DNA from: CAMNAO01 sp045605145 | Lineage (GTDB): Bacteria > Bacillota > Clostridia > Oscillospirales > Oscillospiraceae | Assembly (NCBI GenBank): GCA_045605145.1 | Contig: JAZUPH010000031.1 | Coordinates: 1-22,124 of the forward strand | DNA: 22,124 bases | Direction of reading: 5' to 3' | Part shown: in pieces, positions 1-7,098 of the stretch | Position numbering within the stretch: position 1 is the stretch's first letter | Layout of the letters: every line of letters starts with the position of its first letter | Notes under the pieces: model-generated | The model's input: the letters and a program-made list of their open reading frames with translations, nothing else | Databases searched by the model: none | Told to the model about the DNA's origin: nothing | Made by a program: the position numbers and the translations under genes

Positions 1-1
1 T

Positions 2-616
2 CAGCCTGCGACCGTCCTCCGCCTGGAGTACGACCCCAACCGCACCGCTTACATCGCACTGGTTGAGTACGAAGACGGCGAGCGCAGATACATCCTGGCT
101 CCTGTCGGCCTGAAGGCTGGTGACACCGTCATCTCCTCTCCCTCTGCCGACATCAAGCCCGGCAACTGCCTGCCCCTGGCCAACATCCCTGTTGGTACCG
201 TCATCCACAACATCGAGCTGTATCCCGGCAAGGGCGCTCAGCTCGTCCGCAGCGCCGGCACCGCCGCTCAGCTGATGGCTAAGGATGGCAAGCTGGCTCA
301 GGTTCGCCTGCCCAGCGGCGAGTACCGCTACGTCCGCATGGAGTGCCTCGCCTGCATCGGCCAGGTCGGCAATGTGGACCACGGCAACATCAACATCGGC
401 AAGGCCGGACGTAAACGCCACATGGGCATCCGTCCCACCGTGCGCGGCTCCGTCATGAACCCCAACGACCACCCCCACGGCGGTGGCGAAGGCAGATCCC
501 CCATCGGTCATGCCGGCCCGCTCACTCCCTGGGGCAAGCCCGCTCTCGGCTATAAGACTCGCAAGACGAAGAACCGTACTGATAAGTACATCGTCAAGCG
601 CAGAAATTCCAAGTAA
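2..616 (+). CDS. rplB: 50S ribosomal protein L2, 5'-truncated by window edge
   Basis: L2 is a primary 23S rRNA-binding protein needed for subunit association and peptidyl-transferase centre assembly. The frame is open from base 2 to the TAA at 614-616 and gives 204 residues. L2 is usually about 275, so roughly 70 N-terminal residues lie outside the window. The diagnostic C-terminal block is present: HPHGGGEGRSPIGHAGPLTPWG followed by KPALGYKTR, which includes the conserved functional histidine region. Upstream LEYDPNRTAYIALVEY is also typical of L2. It precedes rpsS by 18 nt, the standard S10-operon order. Identification is certain. Confidence 0.98.
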   Translation, partial: QPATVLRLEYDPNRTAYIALVEYEDGERRYILAPVGLKAGDTVISSPSADIKPGNCLPLANIPVGTVIHNIELYPGKGAQLVRSAGTAAQLMAKDGKLAQVRLPSGEYRYVRMECLACIGQVGNVDHGNINIGKAGRKRHMGIRPTVRGSVMNPNDHPHGGGEGRSPIGHAGPLTPWGKPALGYKTRKTKNRTDKYIVKRRNSK

Positions 617-634
617 TCGGAGGAGGTCAATTAA

Positions 635-907
635 ATGAGCAGAAGTATCAAGAAGGGCCCCTTCGTAGCACCCGAACTGTTGAAGAGGGTCAATGAGCTG
701 AACAAGACCGGCGATAAGAAGGTCCTGAAGACCTGGTCCAGAGCTTCGACCATTTATCCCGCTTTTGTCGGTCACACCATCGCGGTCCACGACGGCAGAC
801 GCCATGTGCCCGTATATGTCACTGAAGACATGGTCGGTCACAAGCTCGGTGAGTTTGCCCCCACTCGTACTTTCCGCGGTCACGCCGGCAGCAAGACCGG
901 TAGATGA
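635..907 (+). CDS. rpsS: 30S ribosomal protein S19
   Basis: S19 sits in the head of the small subunit, complexes with S13 and contacts the A-site tRNA region. The protein has 90 residues, normal for the family. It opens with MSRSIKKGPFVAPELLKRV and carries the typical TWSRASTIYPAFVGHTIAVH and GHKLGEFAPTRTFRGH motifs. An AGGAGG site at 620-626 fixes the ATG at 635. Its stop overlaps an alternative upstream ATG of rplV, but the real rplV start is probably 12 nt downstream of the stop. Confidence 0.98.
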   Translation: MSRSIKKGPFVAPELLKRVNELNKTGDKKVLKTWSRASTIYPAFVGHTIAVHDGRRHVPVYVTEDMVGHKLGEFAPTRTFRGHAGSKTGR

Positions 908-918
908 GGAGGACAGAC

Positions 919-1254
919 ATGGAAGCAAGAGCAAAAGTTAGTTTCGTTCGCATGACTCCCCGCAAGGTGAAGATCGTTTGCGACGTTATCCGCGGCAAGG
1001 ATGTAAACACCGCTGCTGCGATTCTGGCCAACCTGCCCAAGGCTGCTGCTGAGCCCGTTGCCAAGCTCCTCAAGAGCGCTGTCTCCAACGCTGAAGCTAA
1101 TTTCAACATGGATCCTGACAACCTGTACGTCTCCGAGATCCACGCCGACCCCGGCCCGATCATCAAGAGATACAGAGCCAGCGCCCGCGGCCGCGGCGCC
1201 AGGATACTGAAGAGAACTTCTCACATCAGTATCGTTGTCAAGGAAAAGGAATAA
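919..1254 (+). CDS. rplV: 50S ribosomal protein L22
   Basis: L22 binds 23S rRNA and its extended hairpin lines the peptide exit tunnel. The frame is open from an ATG at 904, overlapping the rpsS stop. I chose the ATG at 919 because GAGGAGG at 907-912 is spaced correctly for it and the resulting protein (111 residues, starting MEARAKVSFVRMTPRKVK) matches normal L22 length and N-terminus. The C-terminal exit-tunnel loop region RYRASARGRGARILKRTSH is clear. rpsC follows 14 nt downstream. Confidence 0.97.
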   Translation: MEARAKVSFVRMTPRKVKIVCDVIRGKDVNTAAAILANLPKAAAEPVAKLLKSAVSNAEANFNMDPDNLYVSEIHADPGPIIKRYRASARGRGARILKRTSHISIVVKEKE

Positions 1255-1268
1255 GGAGGAGGCATTAA

Positions 1269-2096
1269 ATGGGACAGAAAGTTAACCCCCATGGTCTGCG
1301 CGTAGGCGTCATTAAGGACTGGGATTCCCGTTGGTATGCGAGAGAAGATAAGGTCGGCGATCTGATCGTTGAAGACTACAATATCCGCAAGTACCTGAAG
1401 AAAAAGCTTTATTCCGCCGGCGTGCCCACTATCGAGATCGAGCGCGACAGCGCAAGAGTCAAGATCTTCATCTACTGCTCCCGTCCCGGTGTGGTCATCG
1501 GCAAGGGCGGCGCAGCTATTGAAGAGCTCCGCAAGGAGATGGAAGCCCGCATCGGCAAGCCCGTCTCTCTGAGCATCGTCGAGGTTAAGAGCCCCGACAC
1601 CAACGCTCAGCTGGTAGCAGAGAACATCGCTGCTCAGCTTGAGAAGCGCATCGGCTTCCGCCGTGCGATGAAGAACGCCATCAGCCGCGCGATGCGTCTT
1701 GGCGTCCGTGGCATCAAGGTCAGCTGCAGCGGCCGTCTCGGCGGTGCTGAGATCGCCAGAGGCGAGTCCTATCACGAGGGCACCATTCCTCTGCAGACCA
1801 TTCGTGCAAACATCGAGTACGGCTTCGCTGAGGCCGCCACCACCTACGGCCGTATCGGCGTCAAGGTCTGGATCTACAAGGGCGAGATCCTCAACCAGAC
1901 CCTGCGTACCACTCCCCGTACCATGGACACCAACCGTCCTAACAGGGATCGCCGCAACAACGACCGCAGAAATAACCGCGACAACCGTCAGGGCGGCTAT
2001 CGTCAGGGCAACCGCAACAACAACAGCGGCTACAACCGTGACAACCGTCAGGGTGGCCAGAGTGGTTACACTCCCAGAGAAGGAGGCAATCGCTGA
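1269..2096 (+). CDS. rpsC: 30S ribosomal protein S3 with Asn/Arg/Gly-rich C-terminal tail
   Basis: S3 lies at the mRNA entry channel of the 30S head and contributes to helicase activity on mRNA. Residues 1-210 are canonical: MGQKVNPHGLRVGVIKDWDS, a KH domain with the GXXG loop GKGG near residue 78, and the C-terminal block GRLGGAEIARGESYHEGTIP. At 275 residues it is longer than the usual 210-230 because residues about 211-275 form a low-complexity tail of N, R, D, G and Q. The octapeptide NRDNRQGG occurs at 236-243 and again at 256-263. The stop overlaps the rplP ATG by one base, implying translational coupling. Confidence 0.97.
   Translation: MGQKVNPHGLRVGVIKDWDSRWYAREDKVGDLIVEDYNIRKYLKKKLYSAGVPTIEIERDSARVKIFIYCSRPGVVIGKGGAAIEELRKEMEARIGKPVSLSIVEVKSPDTNAQLVAENIAAQLEKRIGFRRAMKNAISRAMRLGVRGIKVSCSGRLGGAEIARGESYHEGTIPLQTIRANIEYGFAEAATTYGRIGVKVWIYKGEILNQTLRTTPRTMDTNRPNRDRRNNDRRNNRDNRQGGYRQGNRNNNSGYNRDNRQGGQSGYTPREGGNR
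1974..2057 (+). repeat. 60-nt period repeat encoding NRDNRQGG in the rpsC tail
   Basis: A near-identical 17-nt word occurs at 1981-1997 and 2041-2057, exactly 60 nt apart, differing at one position (C/T in a Gly codon). It encodes the repeated octapeptide NRDNRQGG of the S3 tail. The in-frame 20-codon spacing suggests the tail grew by internal duplication. Confidence 0.8.
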
Positions 2097-2521
2097 TGCT
2101 TTTACCTAAGAGAGTTAAGTACCGCAAGGTGCAGAGAGGCCGCATGAAGGGAAAGGCTTCCCGCGGCAACACCGTCACCTACGGTGAGTTCGGTCTTCAG
2201 GCCACTGAGCCTGTTTGGCTGACTTCAAATCAGATCGAGGCAGCCCGTATCGCCATCACCCGCTACACCAAGCGCGGCGGTAAGGTTTGGATCAAGGTTT
2301 TCCCCGACAAGCCCGTCACTGCTAAGCCCGCTGAGACCCGAATGGGTTCCGGTAAGGGCGCTCCCGAGTACTGGGTTGCCGTGGTTAAGCCCGGAAGAGT
2401 GCTTTTTGAGATATCCGGCGTTGCGCCGGAAGACGCGCGTGAGGCCCTGCGTCTGGGTGCTACCAAGCTCCCCTGCAAGACCAAGATAATCAAGCGCGAA
2501 ACCGAGACAGAAGGTGAATGA
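2096..2521 (+). CDS. rplP: 50S ribosomal protein L16
   Basis: L16 is a late-assembling 50S protein near the A-site tRNA elbow. The protein has 141 residues (usual 136-145), starts MLLPKRVKYRKVQRGRMKG and carries the conserved RMGSGKGAPEYWVAVVKPGR block. Its ATG overlaps the rpsC TGA by one base (ATGA-type coupling) and its 3' end overlaps the start region of rpmC, so this segment is translated as a tightly coupled series. Confidence 0.98.
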   Translation: MLLPKRVKYRKVQRGRMKGKASRGNTVTYGEFGLQATEPVWLTSNQIEAARIAITRYTKRGGKVWIKVFPDKPVTAKPAETRMGSGKGAPEYWVAVVKPGRVLFEISGVAPEDAREALRLGATKLPCKTKIIKRETETEGE

Positions 2522-2522
2522 G

Positions 2523-2717
2523 ATGAAGGCAAACGAGGTCCGTAAAATGAGCCCCGCTGAGCTGGAGGCCAAGCTTGCTGATCTTAAGAAGGATCTGTTC
2601 TTCCTGAGAATGCAGCACGCCACCAATCAGCTTGACAATCCTGTCAAGATCAATCAGGTCAAAAAGGATATTGCCCGAGTCATGACCATTCTGCGTCAGA
2701 AGCAGCTCGAGCAGTAA
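2523..2717 (+). CDS. rpmC: 50S ribosomal protein L29
   Basis: L29 is a small helical protein beside the peptide exit tunnel that helps dock trigger factor and SRP. A GTG at 2514 is in frame, but I prefer the ATG at 2523 because AAGGTG at 2511-2516 then sits at a normal distance and the 64-residue product (MKANEVRKMSPAELEAKLAD) matches the family. The C-terminus has the typical DNPVKINQVKKDIARVMTIL motif. It starts 1 nt after the rplP stop. Confidence 0.96.
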   Translation: MKANEVRKMSPAELEAKLADLKKDLFFLRMQHATNQLDNPVKINQVKKDIARVMTILRQKQLEQ

Positions 2718-2731
2718 GGAGGGTACACTGA

Positions 2732-2995
2732 ATGGAAGAGAAAAGAACAAGCTTCCGCAAGACCCGCGTTGGTAAGGTCGTATCTGATAAGATGGACAAG
2801 ACCATAGTCGTGGCCGTTGCTGAGCGTGTACAGCACCCCCTGTACAAGAAGATAGTTAACAGAACCTACAAGCTGAAGGCTCATGACGAAGAGAACATCG
2901 CCGGCGTAGGCGACACCGTCCGCGTCATGGAGACCAGACCGCTGTCCAAGGACAAGCGCTGGAGACTTGTAGAGATCGTTGAGAAGGCGAAGTAA
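2732..2995 (+). CDS. rpsQ: 30S ribosomal protein S17
   Basis: S17 is a primary 16S rRNA-binding protein with an OB fold. The protein has 87 residues, with the family signature RKTRVGKVVSDKMDKTIVVA at the N-terminus and HDEENIAGVGDTVRVMETRP, then LSKDKRWRLVEIVEKAK, in the C-terminal half. An AAGGAGGG site precedes the ATG by about 7 nt. It lies in normal order between rpmC and rplN. Confidence 0.98.
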   Translation: MEEKRTSFRKTRVGKVVSDKMDKTIVVAVAERVQHPLYKKIVNRTYKLKAHDEENIAGVGDTVRVMETRPLSKDKRWRLVEIVEKAK

Positions 2996-3007
2996 GGAGG
3001 CACCGGA

Positions 3008-3376
3008 ATGATACAGCAGGAAAGTTTTCTGAAGGTCGCTGATAACACCGGCGCAAAAGAGATCAAGTGCATTCGCGTTCTGGGCGGCTCCAAGAGAAAG
3101 TACGGCAACATCGGTGACATCATTGTCGCCTCTGTGCGTAAGGCTGCTCCCGGCGGCTCTGTGAAGAAGGGCGACGTGGTTAAGGCCGTTATCGTCCGCA
3201 GCGCCAAGGGCGTGCGCAGAAACGACGGTACCTACGTCCGCTTCGATGAGAACGCAGCTGTCCTCATCAAGGAAGACAAGAACCCCGTCGGCACCCGTAT
3301 CTTTGGACCCGTGGCTCGTGAGCTCAGAGACAAGGAATTCATGAAGATCCTGTCCCTTGCTCCCGAAGTCATTTAA
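3008..3376 (+). CDS. rplN: 50S ribosomal protein L14
   Basis: L14 binds 23S rRNA at the subunit interface, forms an intersubunit bridge and is the docking site of the silencing factor RsfS. The protein has 122 residues, exactly the usual length. It starts MIQQESFLKVADNTGAKEI and ends with the conserved block RIFGPVARELRDKEFMKI. It is classically the first gene of the spc operon. No promoter is evident in the 12-nt gap before it, so it is probably co-transcribed with the S10 genes here. Confidence 0.98.
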   Translation: MIQQESFLKVADNTGAKEIKCIRVLGGSKRKYGNIGDIIVASVRKAAPGGSVKKGDVVKAVIVRSAKGVRRNDGTYVRFDENAAVLIKEDKNPVGTRIFGPVARELRDKEFMKILSLAPEVI

Positions 3377-3389
3377 GGGAGGACATGAG

Positions 3390-3710
3390 ATGAACATCAG
3401 AAGAGACGATAAAGTCGTAGTTCTGTCCGGTAAGGACAAGGGCAAGCAGGGCAAGGTCCTGGCTGTTGACCCCAAGGCCGGCAAGGTCGTTGTTGAGGGC
3501 ATCAGCGTTGCTATGCGCCACACCAAGCCCCGCAGACAGGGCGAAGAGGGCGGCATCATCAAGAAGGAGACCCCCATCTACGCCTGCAAGGTGCAGGTAG
3601 TTTGCCCCAAGTGTGACAAGGCCACCCGCGTTGCACACAGCTTCGTAACCGGCAAGGACGGCGAGAGCAAGAAGATCCGCGTCTGCAAGCACTGCGGCGC
3701 TGAGCTGTAA
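3390..3710 (+). CDS. rplX: 50S ribosomal protein L24, zinc-ribbon form
   Basis: L24 is an assembly initiator of the large subunit. The frame extends upstream into rplN, but the ATG at 3390 is preceded by AAGGGAGG and yields a 106-residue protein starting MNIRRDDKVVVLSGKDKGKQ, the KOW motif expected of L24. The C-terminal part carries two CXXC pairs (VCPKCDK and VCKHCGAEL), the zinc-binding C+ form seen in many Gram-positive L24 proteins. rplE follows 13 nt downstream. Confidence 0.97.
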   Translation: MNIRRDDKVVVLSGKDKGKQGKVLAVDPKAGKVVVEGISVAMRHTKPRRQGEEGGIIKKETPIYACKVQVVCPKCDKATRVAHSFVTGKDGESKKIRVCKHCGAEL

Positions 3711-3723
3711 GGAGGACAGGGAA

Positions 3724-4266
3724 ATGACCAGACTTAAGAAGATCTATACTGAAGAAGTCGCCCCTGCTCTCATGAGCAAGTTCGGCTACACCAGCACCAT
3801 GCAGATCCCCCGCCTTGACAAGATCGTTGTCAACGTGGGCTGCGGCGATGCCCGTGACAACAACAAGGCTCTTGAGGCCGTTGTCAAAGACATCAGCGCC
3901 ATCACCGGCCAGAAGGCCGTTATCACCCGTGCCCGCAAGTCCGTCGCGAACTTCAAGCTTCGTGAAGGCATGGCAGTCGGCGTGAAGGTCACCCTGCGTC
4001 AGGACAGAATGTGGGAGTTCCTCGACAGACTCTTCAACATCGCCCTGCCCCGCGTCCGTGACTTCCGCGGCATCAGCCCCGACTCTTTTGACGGCCGCGG
4101 CAACTATGCCATGGGTCTTAAAGAGCAGCTGATCTTCCCCGAGATCGATTACGATAAGATCGACAAGATCCGCGGTATGGACATCGTCATTTGCACCACT
4201 GCAAAGACCGATGAAGAGGCGAGAGAGCTTCTCAGAGCCCTCGGCGCCCCCTTTGAGAGAGCCTGA
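3724..4266 (+). CDS. rplE: 50S ribosomal protein L5
   Basis: L5 binds 5S rRNA and forms part of the central protuberance, contacting P-site tRNA. The protein has 180 residues, the standard length. Characteristic segments include MQIPRLDKIVVNVGCGDA, ITGQKAVITRARKSVANFKL, LPRVRDFRGISPDSFDGRGN and EIDYDKIDKIRGMDIVICTT. An AAGGAGG site lies at the rplX stop. rpsZ follows after 12 nt. Confidence 0.98.
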   Translation: MTRLKKIYTEEVAPALMSKFGYTSTMQIPRLDKIVVNVGCGDARDNNKALEAVVKDISAITGQKAVITRARKSVANFKLREGMAVGVKVTLRQDRMWEFLDRLFNIALPRVRDFRGISPDSFDGRGNYAMGLKEQLIFPEIDYDKIDKIRGMDIVICTTAKTDEEARELLRALGAPFERA

Positions 4267-4278
4267 GGAGGTTAAAAG

Positions 4279-4464
4279 ATGGCAAAGTTATCTATGAAGC
4301 TCAAGCAGCAGGCTGAGCCCAAGTACTCCACCCGCCGTTATAACCGCTGCAAGATTTGCGGCCGTCCCCATGCGTATCTCCGGGATTACGGCATCTGCCG
4401 TATCTGCTTCCGTGAGCTGGCTTACAAGGGCCAGATCCCCGGTGTCAGAAAGGCATCCTGGTAA
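4279..4464 (+). CDS. rpsZ: 30S ribosomal protein S14, type Z (zinc-binding)
   Basis: S14 assembles late into the 30S head. This is the short, 61-residue zinc form, with ligands C24, C27, C40 and C43 in CKICGRPHAYLRDYGICRIC and the C-terminal GQIPGVRKASW. Type-Z S14 in the spc operon is typical of Firmicutes. It starts after GAGGAGG at the rplE stop. It is followed by an unusually long (124 nt) structured gap before rpsH. Confidence 0.97.
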   Translation: MAKLSMKLKQQAEPKYSTRRYNRCKICGRPHAYLRDYGICRICFRELAYKGQIPGVRKASW

Positions 4465-4480
4465 GATATAAACAAATTAC

Positions 4481-4566
4481 CCTGGCGTGATGGCGGAAGG
4501 TCGGCTGTAAATGCCTACGGGACTTTAGGGCCGAGACCCCGCCGCACAAACAGGCAACAGCCTGTA
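4481..4566 (+). promoter_or_regulatory. Structured mRNA leader before rpsH; candidate S8-binding autoregulatory element
   Basis: The 124-nt rpsZ-rpsH gap folds into a long imperfect hairpin. GGCGG 4492-4496 pairs with CCGCC 4539-4543, G4499-G4500 with C4537-C4538, U4501-C4502 with G4533-A4534, GGC 4503-4505 with GCC 4530-4532, and CCUA 4514-4517 with UAGG 4526-4529. A4497-A4498 are unpaired on the 5' side and G4535-A4536 on the 3' side. This arrangement resembles the S8 site in 16S helix 21 (AAGUC opposite GAUACU, from memory). A second perfect 6-bp hairpin with an AACA loop (4550-4565) lies just before the rpsH AGGAGG. Structure is seen in the sequence; S8 binding is inference. Confidence 0.6.
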
Positions 4567-4588
4567 ACTTCAATTAGGAGGAAAACAA

Positions 4589-4990
4589 ATGCAGATCACC
4601 GATCCCATTGCTGACATGCTCACCAGAATTCGCAATGCGAATACCGCCAAGCATGCCACTGTTGACGTTCCGGCGTCCAACATGAAGAAGGCCATTGCCC
4701 AGATTCTTCTGGATGAAGGCTACATCAGAAACTATCAGATCATCAATGACGGTCTCCAGGGCATCATTCGCATCACCCTGAAGTACAACGTCAACGGCGT
4801 TGAAAAGGCTGTTACCGGCCTGCGCCGCATTTCCAAGCCCGGCCTGCGTGTTTACGCCGGCGCCGATGAGCTGCCCTGGGTCCTCAAGGGACTGGGCATC
4901 GCCATCATCTCCACCTCCAAGGGCGTTATGACCGACAAGCAGGCGAGAGCCCAGCATGTCGGCGGCGAAGTCCTTGCATTCGTGTGGTAA
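4589..4990 (+). CDS. rpsH: 30S ribosomal protein S8
   Basis: S8 binds 16S rRNA helix 21 early in assembly and, in E. coli, represses the spc operon by binding an mRNA copy of that site. The protein has 133 residues, starting MQITDPIADMLTRIRNANTA and ending with KARAQHVGGEVLAFVW-like residues (KQARAQHVGGEVLAFVW), typical of S8. AGGAGG at 4576-4581 supports the ATG. It is the gene directly downstream of the structured leader, so it is the natural candidate for autoregulation there. Confidence 0.98.
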   Translation: MQITDPIADMLTRIRNANTAKHATVDVPASNMKKAIAQILLDEGYIRNYQIINDGLQGIIRITLKYNVNGVEKAVTGLRRISKPGLRVYAGADELPWVLKGLGIAIISTSKGVMTDKQARAQHVGGEVLAFVW

Positions 4991-5005
4991 GGGAGGTAAA
5001 GGGAT

Positions 5006-5542
5006 ATGTCAAGAATTGGTAGAAACCCCATTACCGTACCCGCAGGTGTCGAGGTTAAGATCGACGGCCAGAACGTTACCGTTACCGGCCCCAAGGGTAC
5101 CCTGACCAGAGTCATCAACGATGGCATCACCGTCGCTCTGAACGGCAACGTTATCAACGTTACCAGAGCTAACGACAACAAGGAAATGCGTGCACTGCAC
5201 GGCCTGAACAGAACTCTCGTAAGCAACATGGTAGTCGGCGTGACCGACGGCTTCAAGAAAGAGCTTGAGGTAAACGGTGTTGGTTACAGAGTTACCAAAG
5301 AGGGCACTAAGCTCGTCCTTTCGGTTGGTTATTCACACACTGTCAGCATCGATGAGAGAGATGGCGTCACCTTCGAGTGCCCCAGTGCCAACAAGATCGT
5401 TGTGCAGGGCGCCGATAAGCAGATCGTCGGCCAGATCGCAGCCGAGATCCGCAAGGTCCGTCCCCCCGAGCCGTACAAGGGCAAGGGCATCAAGTATGTT
5501 GACGAGGTCATCCGCCGCAAGGAAGGCAAGACCGGTAAGTAA
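5006..5542 (+). CDS. rplF: 50S ribosomal protein L6
   Basis: L6 binds near the sarcin-ricin loop and L7/L12 stalk base. The protein has 178 residues (family 175-184), with the start MSRIGRNPITVPAGVEVKID, internal GPKGTL, and the C-terminal signature IRKVRPPEPYKGKGIKYVDE. The two repeated L6 folds are both present by length. A GGGAGG site precedes the ATG. rplR starts 13 nt after its stop. Confidence 0.98.
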   Translation: MSRIGRNPITVPAGVEVKIDGQNVTVTGPKGTLTRVINDGITVALNGNVINVTRANDNKEMRALHGLNRTLVSNMVVGVTDGFKKELEVNGVGYRVTKEGTKLVLSVGYSHTVSIDERDGVTFECPSANKIVVQGADKQIVGQIAAEIRKVRPPEPYKGKGIKYVDEVIRRKEGKTGK

Positions 5543-5555
5543 GGAGGCAGCCTAA

Positions 5556-5915
5556 ATGATTAAGAGACCTGATACTAAAGCGCAGAGAATTAAGCGCCAT
5601 AAGAGAGTTCGCTCTAAGGTTTCCGGCACTCCTGAGAGGCCGAGACTGAGCGTATTCCGCAGCGAGAAGCATATCTATTGCCAGATCATCGACGATACCA
5701 AGGGCGTCACCCTGTGCTCCGCTTCTACCGTCGAGAAAGATTTTGAAGGCGTAGGCAGCAACAAGACCGCAGCCAACAAGGTTGGCAAGATGGTCGCCGA
5801 GAGAGCTCTTGAGAAGGGCATCACCGCAGTCGTATTTGACCGCGGCGGCAACATCTATCACGGCCGTGTTCAGGCCCTGGCCGAAGGCGCCCGTGAGGGC
5901 GGCCTGCAGTTCTGA
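5556..5915 (+). CDS. rplR: 50S ribosomal protein L18
   Basis: L18 binds 5S rRNA together with L5 in the central protuberance. The protein has 119 residues, starting MIKRPDTKAQRIKRHKRVRS. Conserved segments are GTPERPRLSVFRSEKHIYCQ, NKVGKMVAERALEKGI and the C-terminal VVFDRGGNIYHGRVQALAEG with AREGGLQF. AAGGAGG at the rplF stop gives a good ribosome-binding site. Confidence 0.98.
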   Translation: MIKRPDTKAQRIKRHKRVRSKVSGTPERPRLSVFRSEKHIYCQIIDDTKGVTLCSASTVEKDFEGVGSNKTAANKVGKMVAERALEKGITAVVFDRGGNIYHGRVQALAEGAREGGLQF

Positions 5916-5929
5916 CGGGAGGAAATATA

Positions 5930-6451
5930 ATGGCTTATAACAACAACAGAAGCGGAAAGCGCGAAGAAGTGCAGTCCGAGTATATTGAAAAGGTTGTTTC
6001 CCTGAACCGTGTTTCCAAGACCGTTAAGGGCGGACGCGTTATGAAGTTCTCCGCGCTGTGCGTCATCGGCGACGGCAAGGGAACTGTCGGCTACGGACTC
6101 GGCAAGGCTGCCGAAGTTTCCGAGGCCATCCGTAAGGGCATCGAGGATGCCAAGAAAAACATGATCACCGTTACCCTCACCGGAACCACCATTCCTCATG
6201 AGGTCATCGGTAAGTTCTCCGCAGGCCGCGTGCTTCTTAAGCCCGCCCCCGCCGGTACCGGCGTTATCGCCGGCGGCGCAGTCCGTGCTGTCGTCGAGGC
6301 TGTGGGTATCTCCGATATCCGTACCAAGTGCCTGCGTTCCCACAATCCTCAGAACGTCGTCGCCGCAACCTTCGACGGTCTGAAGTCCCTCAGAGATGCT
6401 TCCCAGGTCGCAGCGACCCGCGGCAAGTCCATCGAAGAAATCCAGGGCTAA
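5930..6451 (+). CDS. rpsE: 30S ribosomal protein S5
   Basis: S5 lies at the mRNA entry channel with S3 and S4 and affects decoding fidelity; its N-terminal loop is where spectinomycin-resistance changes occur. The protein has 173 residues. It has the double-stranded-RNA-binding-like region VSLNRVSKTVKGGRVMKFSA followed by GDGKGTVGYGLGKAAEV, and the C-terminal SHNPQNVVAATFDGL. A GGGAGG site precedes the ATG. It is followed closely by rpmD. Confidence 0.98.
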   Translation: MAYNNNRSGKREEVQSEYIEKVVSLNRVSKTVKGGRVMKFSALCVIGDGKGTVGYGLGKAAEVSEAIRKGIEDAKKNMITVTLTGTTIPHEVIGKFSAGRVLLKPAPAGTGVIAGGAVRAVVEAVGISDIRTKCLRSHNPQNVVAATFDGLKSLRDASQVAATRGKSIEEIQG

Positions 6452-6463
6452 GGAGGAGCAGTC

Positions 6464-6643
6464 ATGGCACAGATTAAGATTACTCTGGTCAAGAGCCTCA
6501 ACGGCAGACTTGACAAGCACATTGCTACCGCGAAGTCCCTGGGCCTTGCCAGGATTGGCGATACTACCGTCCAGCCTGACAACCCGCAGACCAAGGGTAA
6601 GATCGCCAAAATCGGCTATCTGCTGAAGGTCGAGGAAGAGTAA
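6464..6643 (+). CDS. rpmD: 50S ribosomal protein L30
   Basis: This short gene encodes 59 residues, the typical size of bacterial L30, a small 23S rRNA-binding protein. The translation starts MAQIKITLVKSLNGRLDKHI and contains the family pattern LGLARIGDTTVQPDNPQTKG and IAKIGYLLKVEEE. AAGGAGGAG at 6450-6458 serves the ATG at 6464. It fits exactly between rpsE and rplO, the conserved spc order. Confidence 0.97.
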   Translation: MAQIKITLVKSLNGRLDKHIATAKSLGLARIGDTTVQPDNPQTKGKIAKIGYLLKVEEE

Positions 6644-6656
6644 GGAGGACCGGAAA

Positions 6657-7097
6657 ATGAAACTTTATGATCTTTCCCCTGCAGCCGGCTCCACCCATGT
6701 CGCTAAGCGCAAGGGCAGAGGCCCCGGCTCCGGCAACGGCAAGACCGCAGGCCGCGGCCACAAGGGTCAGAAGGCCCGTAGCGGCGGCGGTGTCCGCGTA
6801 GGCTTTGAAGGCGGCCAGATGCCTCTGGCTCGTCGCATTCCCAAGAGAGGCTTCAACAACATTTTTGCTAAGCCCCTTGAGATCTGCAACGTCCGTGACC
6901 TCGAGAGATTCGAGGACGGCACTGTCGTCGATGCTCAGCTGCTCGTCGACAACGGCATTATTCAGCGCGTCGGCAACGGCGTCAAGATTCTCAGCAATGG
7001 CGAACTGACCAAGAAGCTCACCGTAAAGGCTGCTGCTTTCTCTGCCAACGCCAAGGCTAAGATCGAAGGAGCAGGCGGAAAGGCTGAGGTGGTCTGA
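6657..7097 (+). CDS. rplO: 50S ribosomal protein L15
   Basis: L15 is a late 50S assembly protein contacting many 23S rRNA segments. The protein has 146 residues, the standard length. The glycine/basic N-terminal extension GRGPGSGNGKTAGRGHKGQK, then GFEGGQMPLARRIPKRGF, is diagnostic. AAGGAGG precedes the ATG. Its stop is one base before the GTG start of secY, so the two are probably translationally coupled. Confidence 0.98.
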   Translation: MKLYDLSPAAGSTHVAKRKGRGPGSGNGKTAGRGHKGQKARSGGGVRVGFEGGQMPLARRIPKRGFNNIFAKPLEICNVRDLERFEDGTVVDAQLLVDNGIIQRVGNGVKILSNGELTKKLTVKAAAFSANAKAKIEGAGGKAEVV

Positions 7098-7098
7098 A

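Noticed and set aside
4500..4520. A tRNA-Tyr-like anticodon loop (CTGTAAA) in the rpsH leader
   Set aside because: There is no acceptor stem, D arm or T arm around it, and the flanking bases pair better in the long S8-like hairpin.
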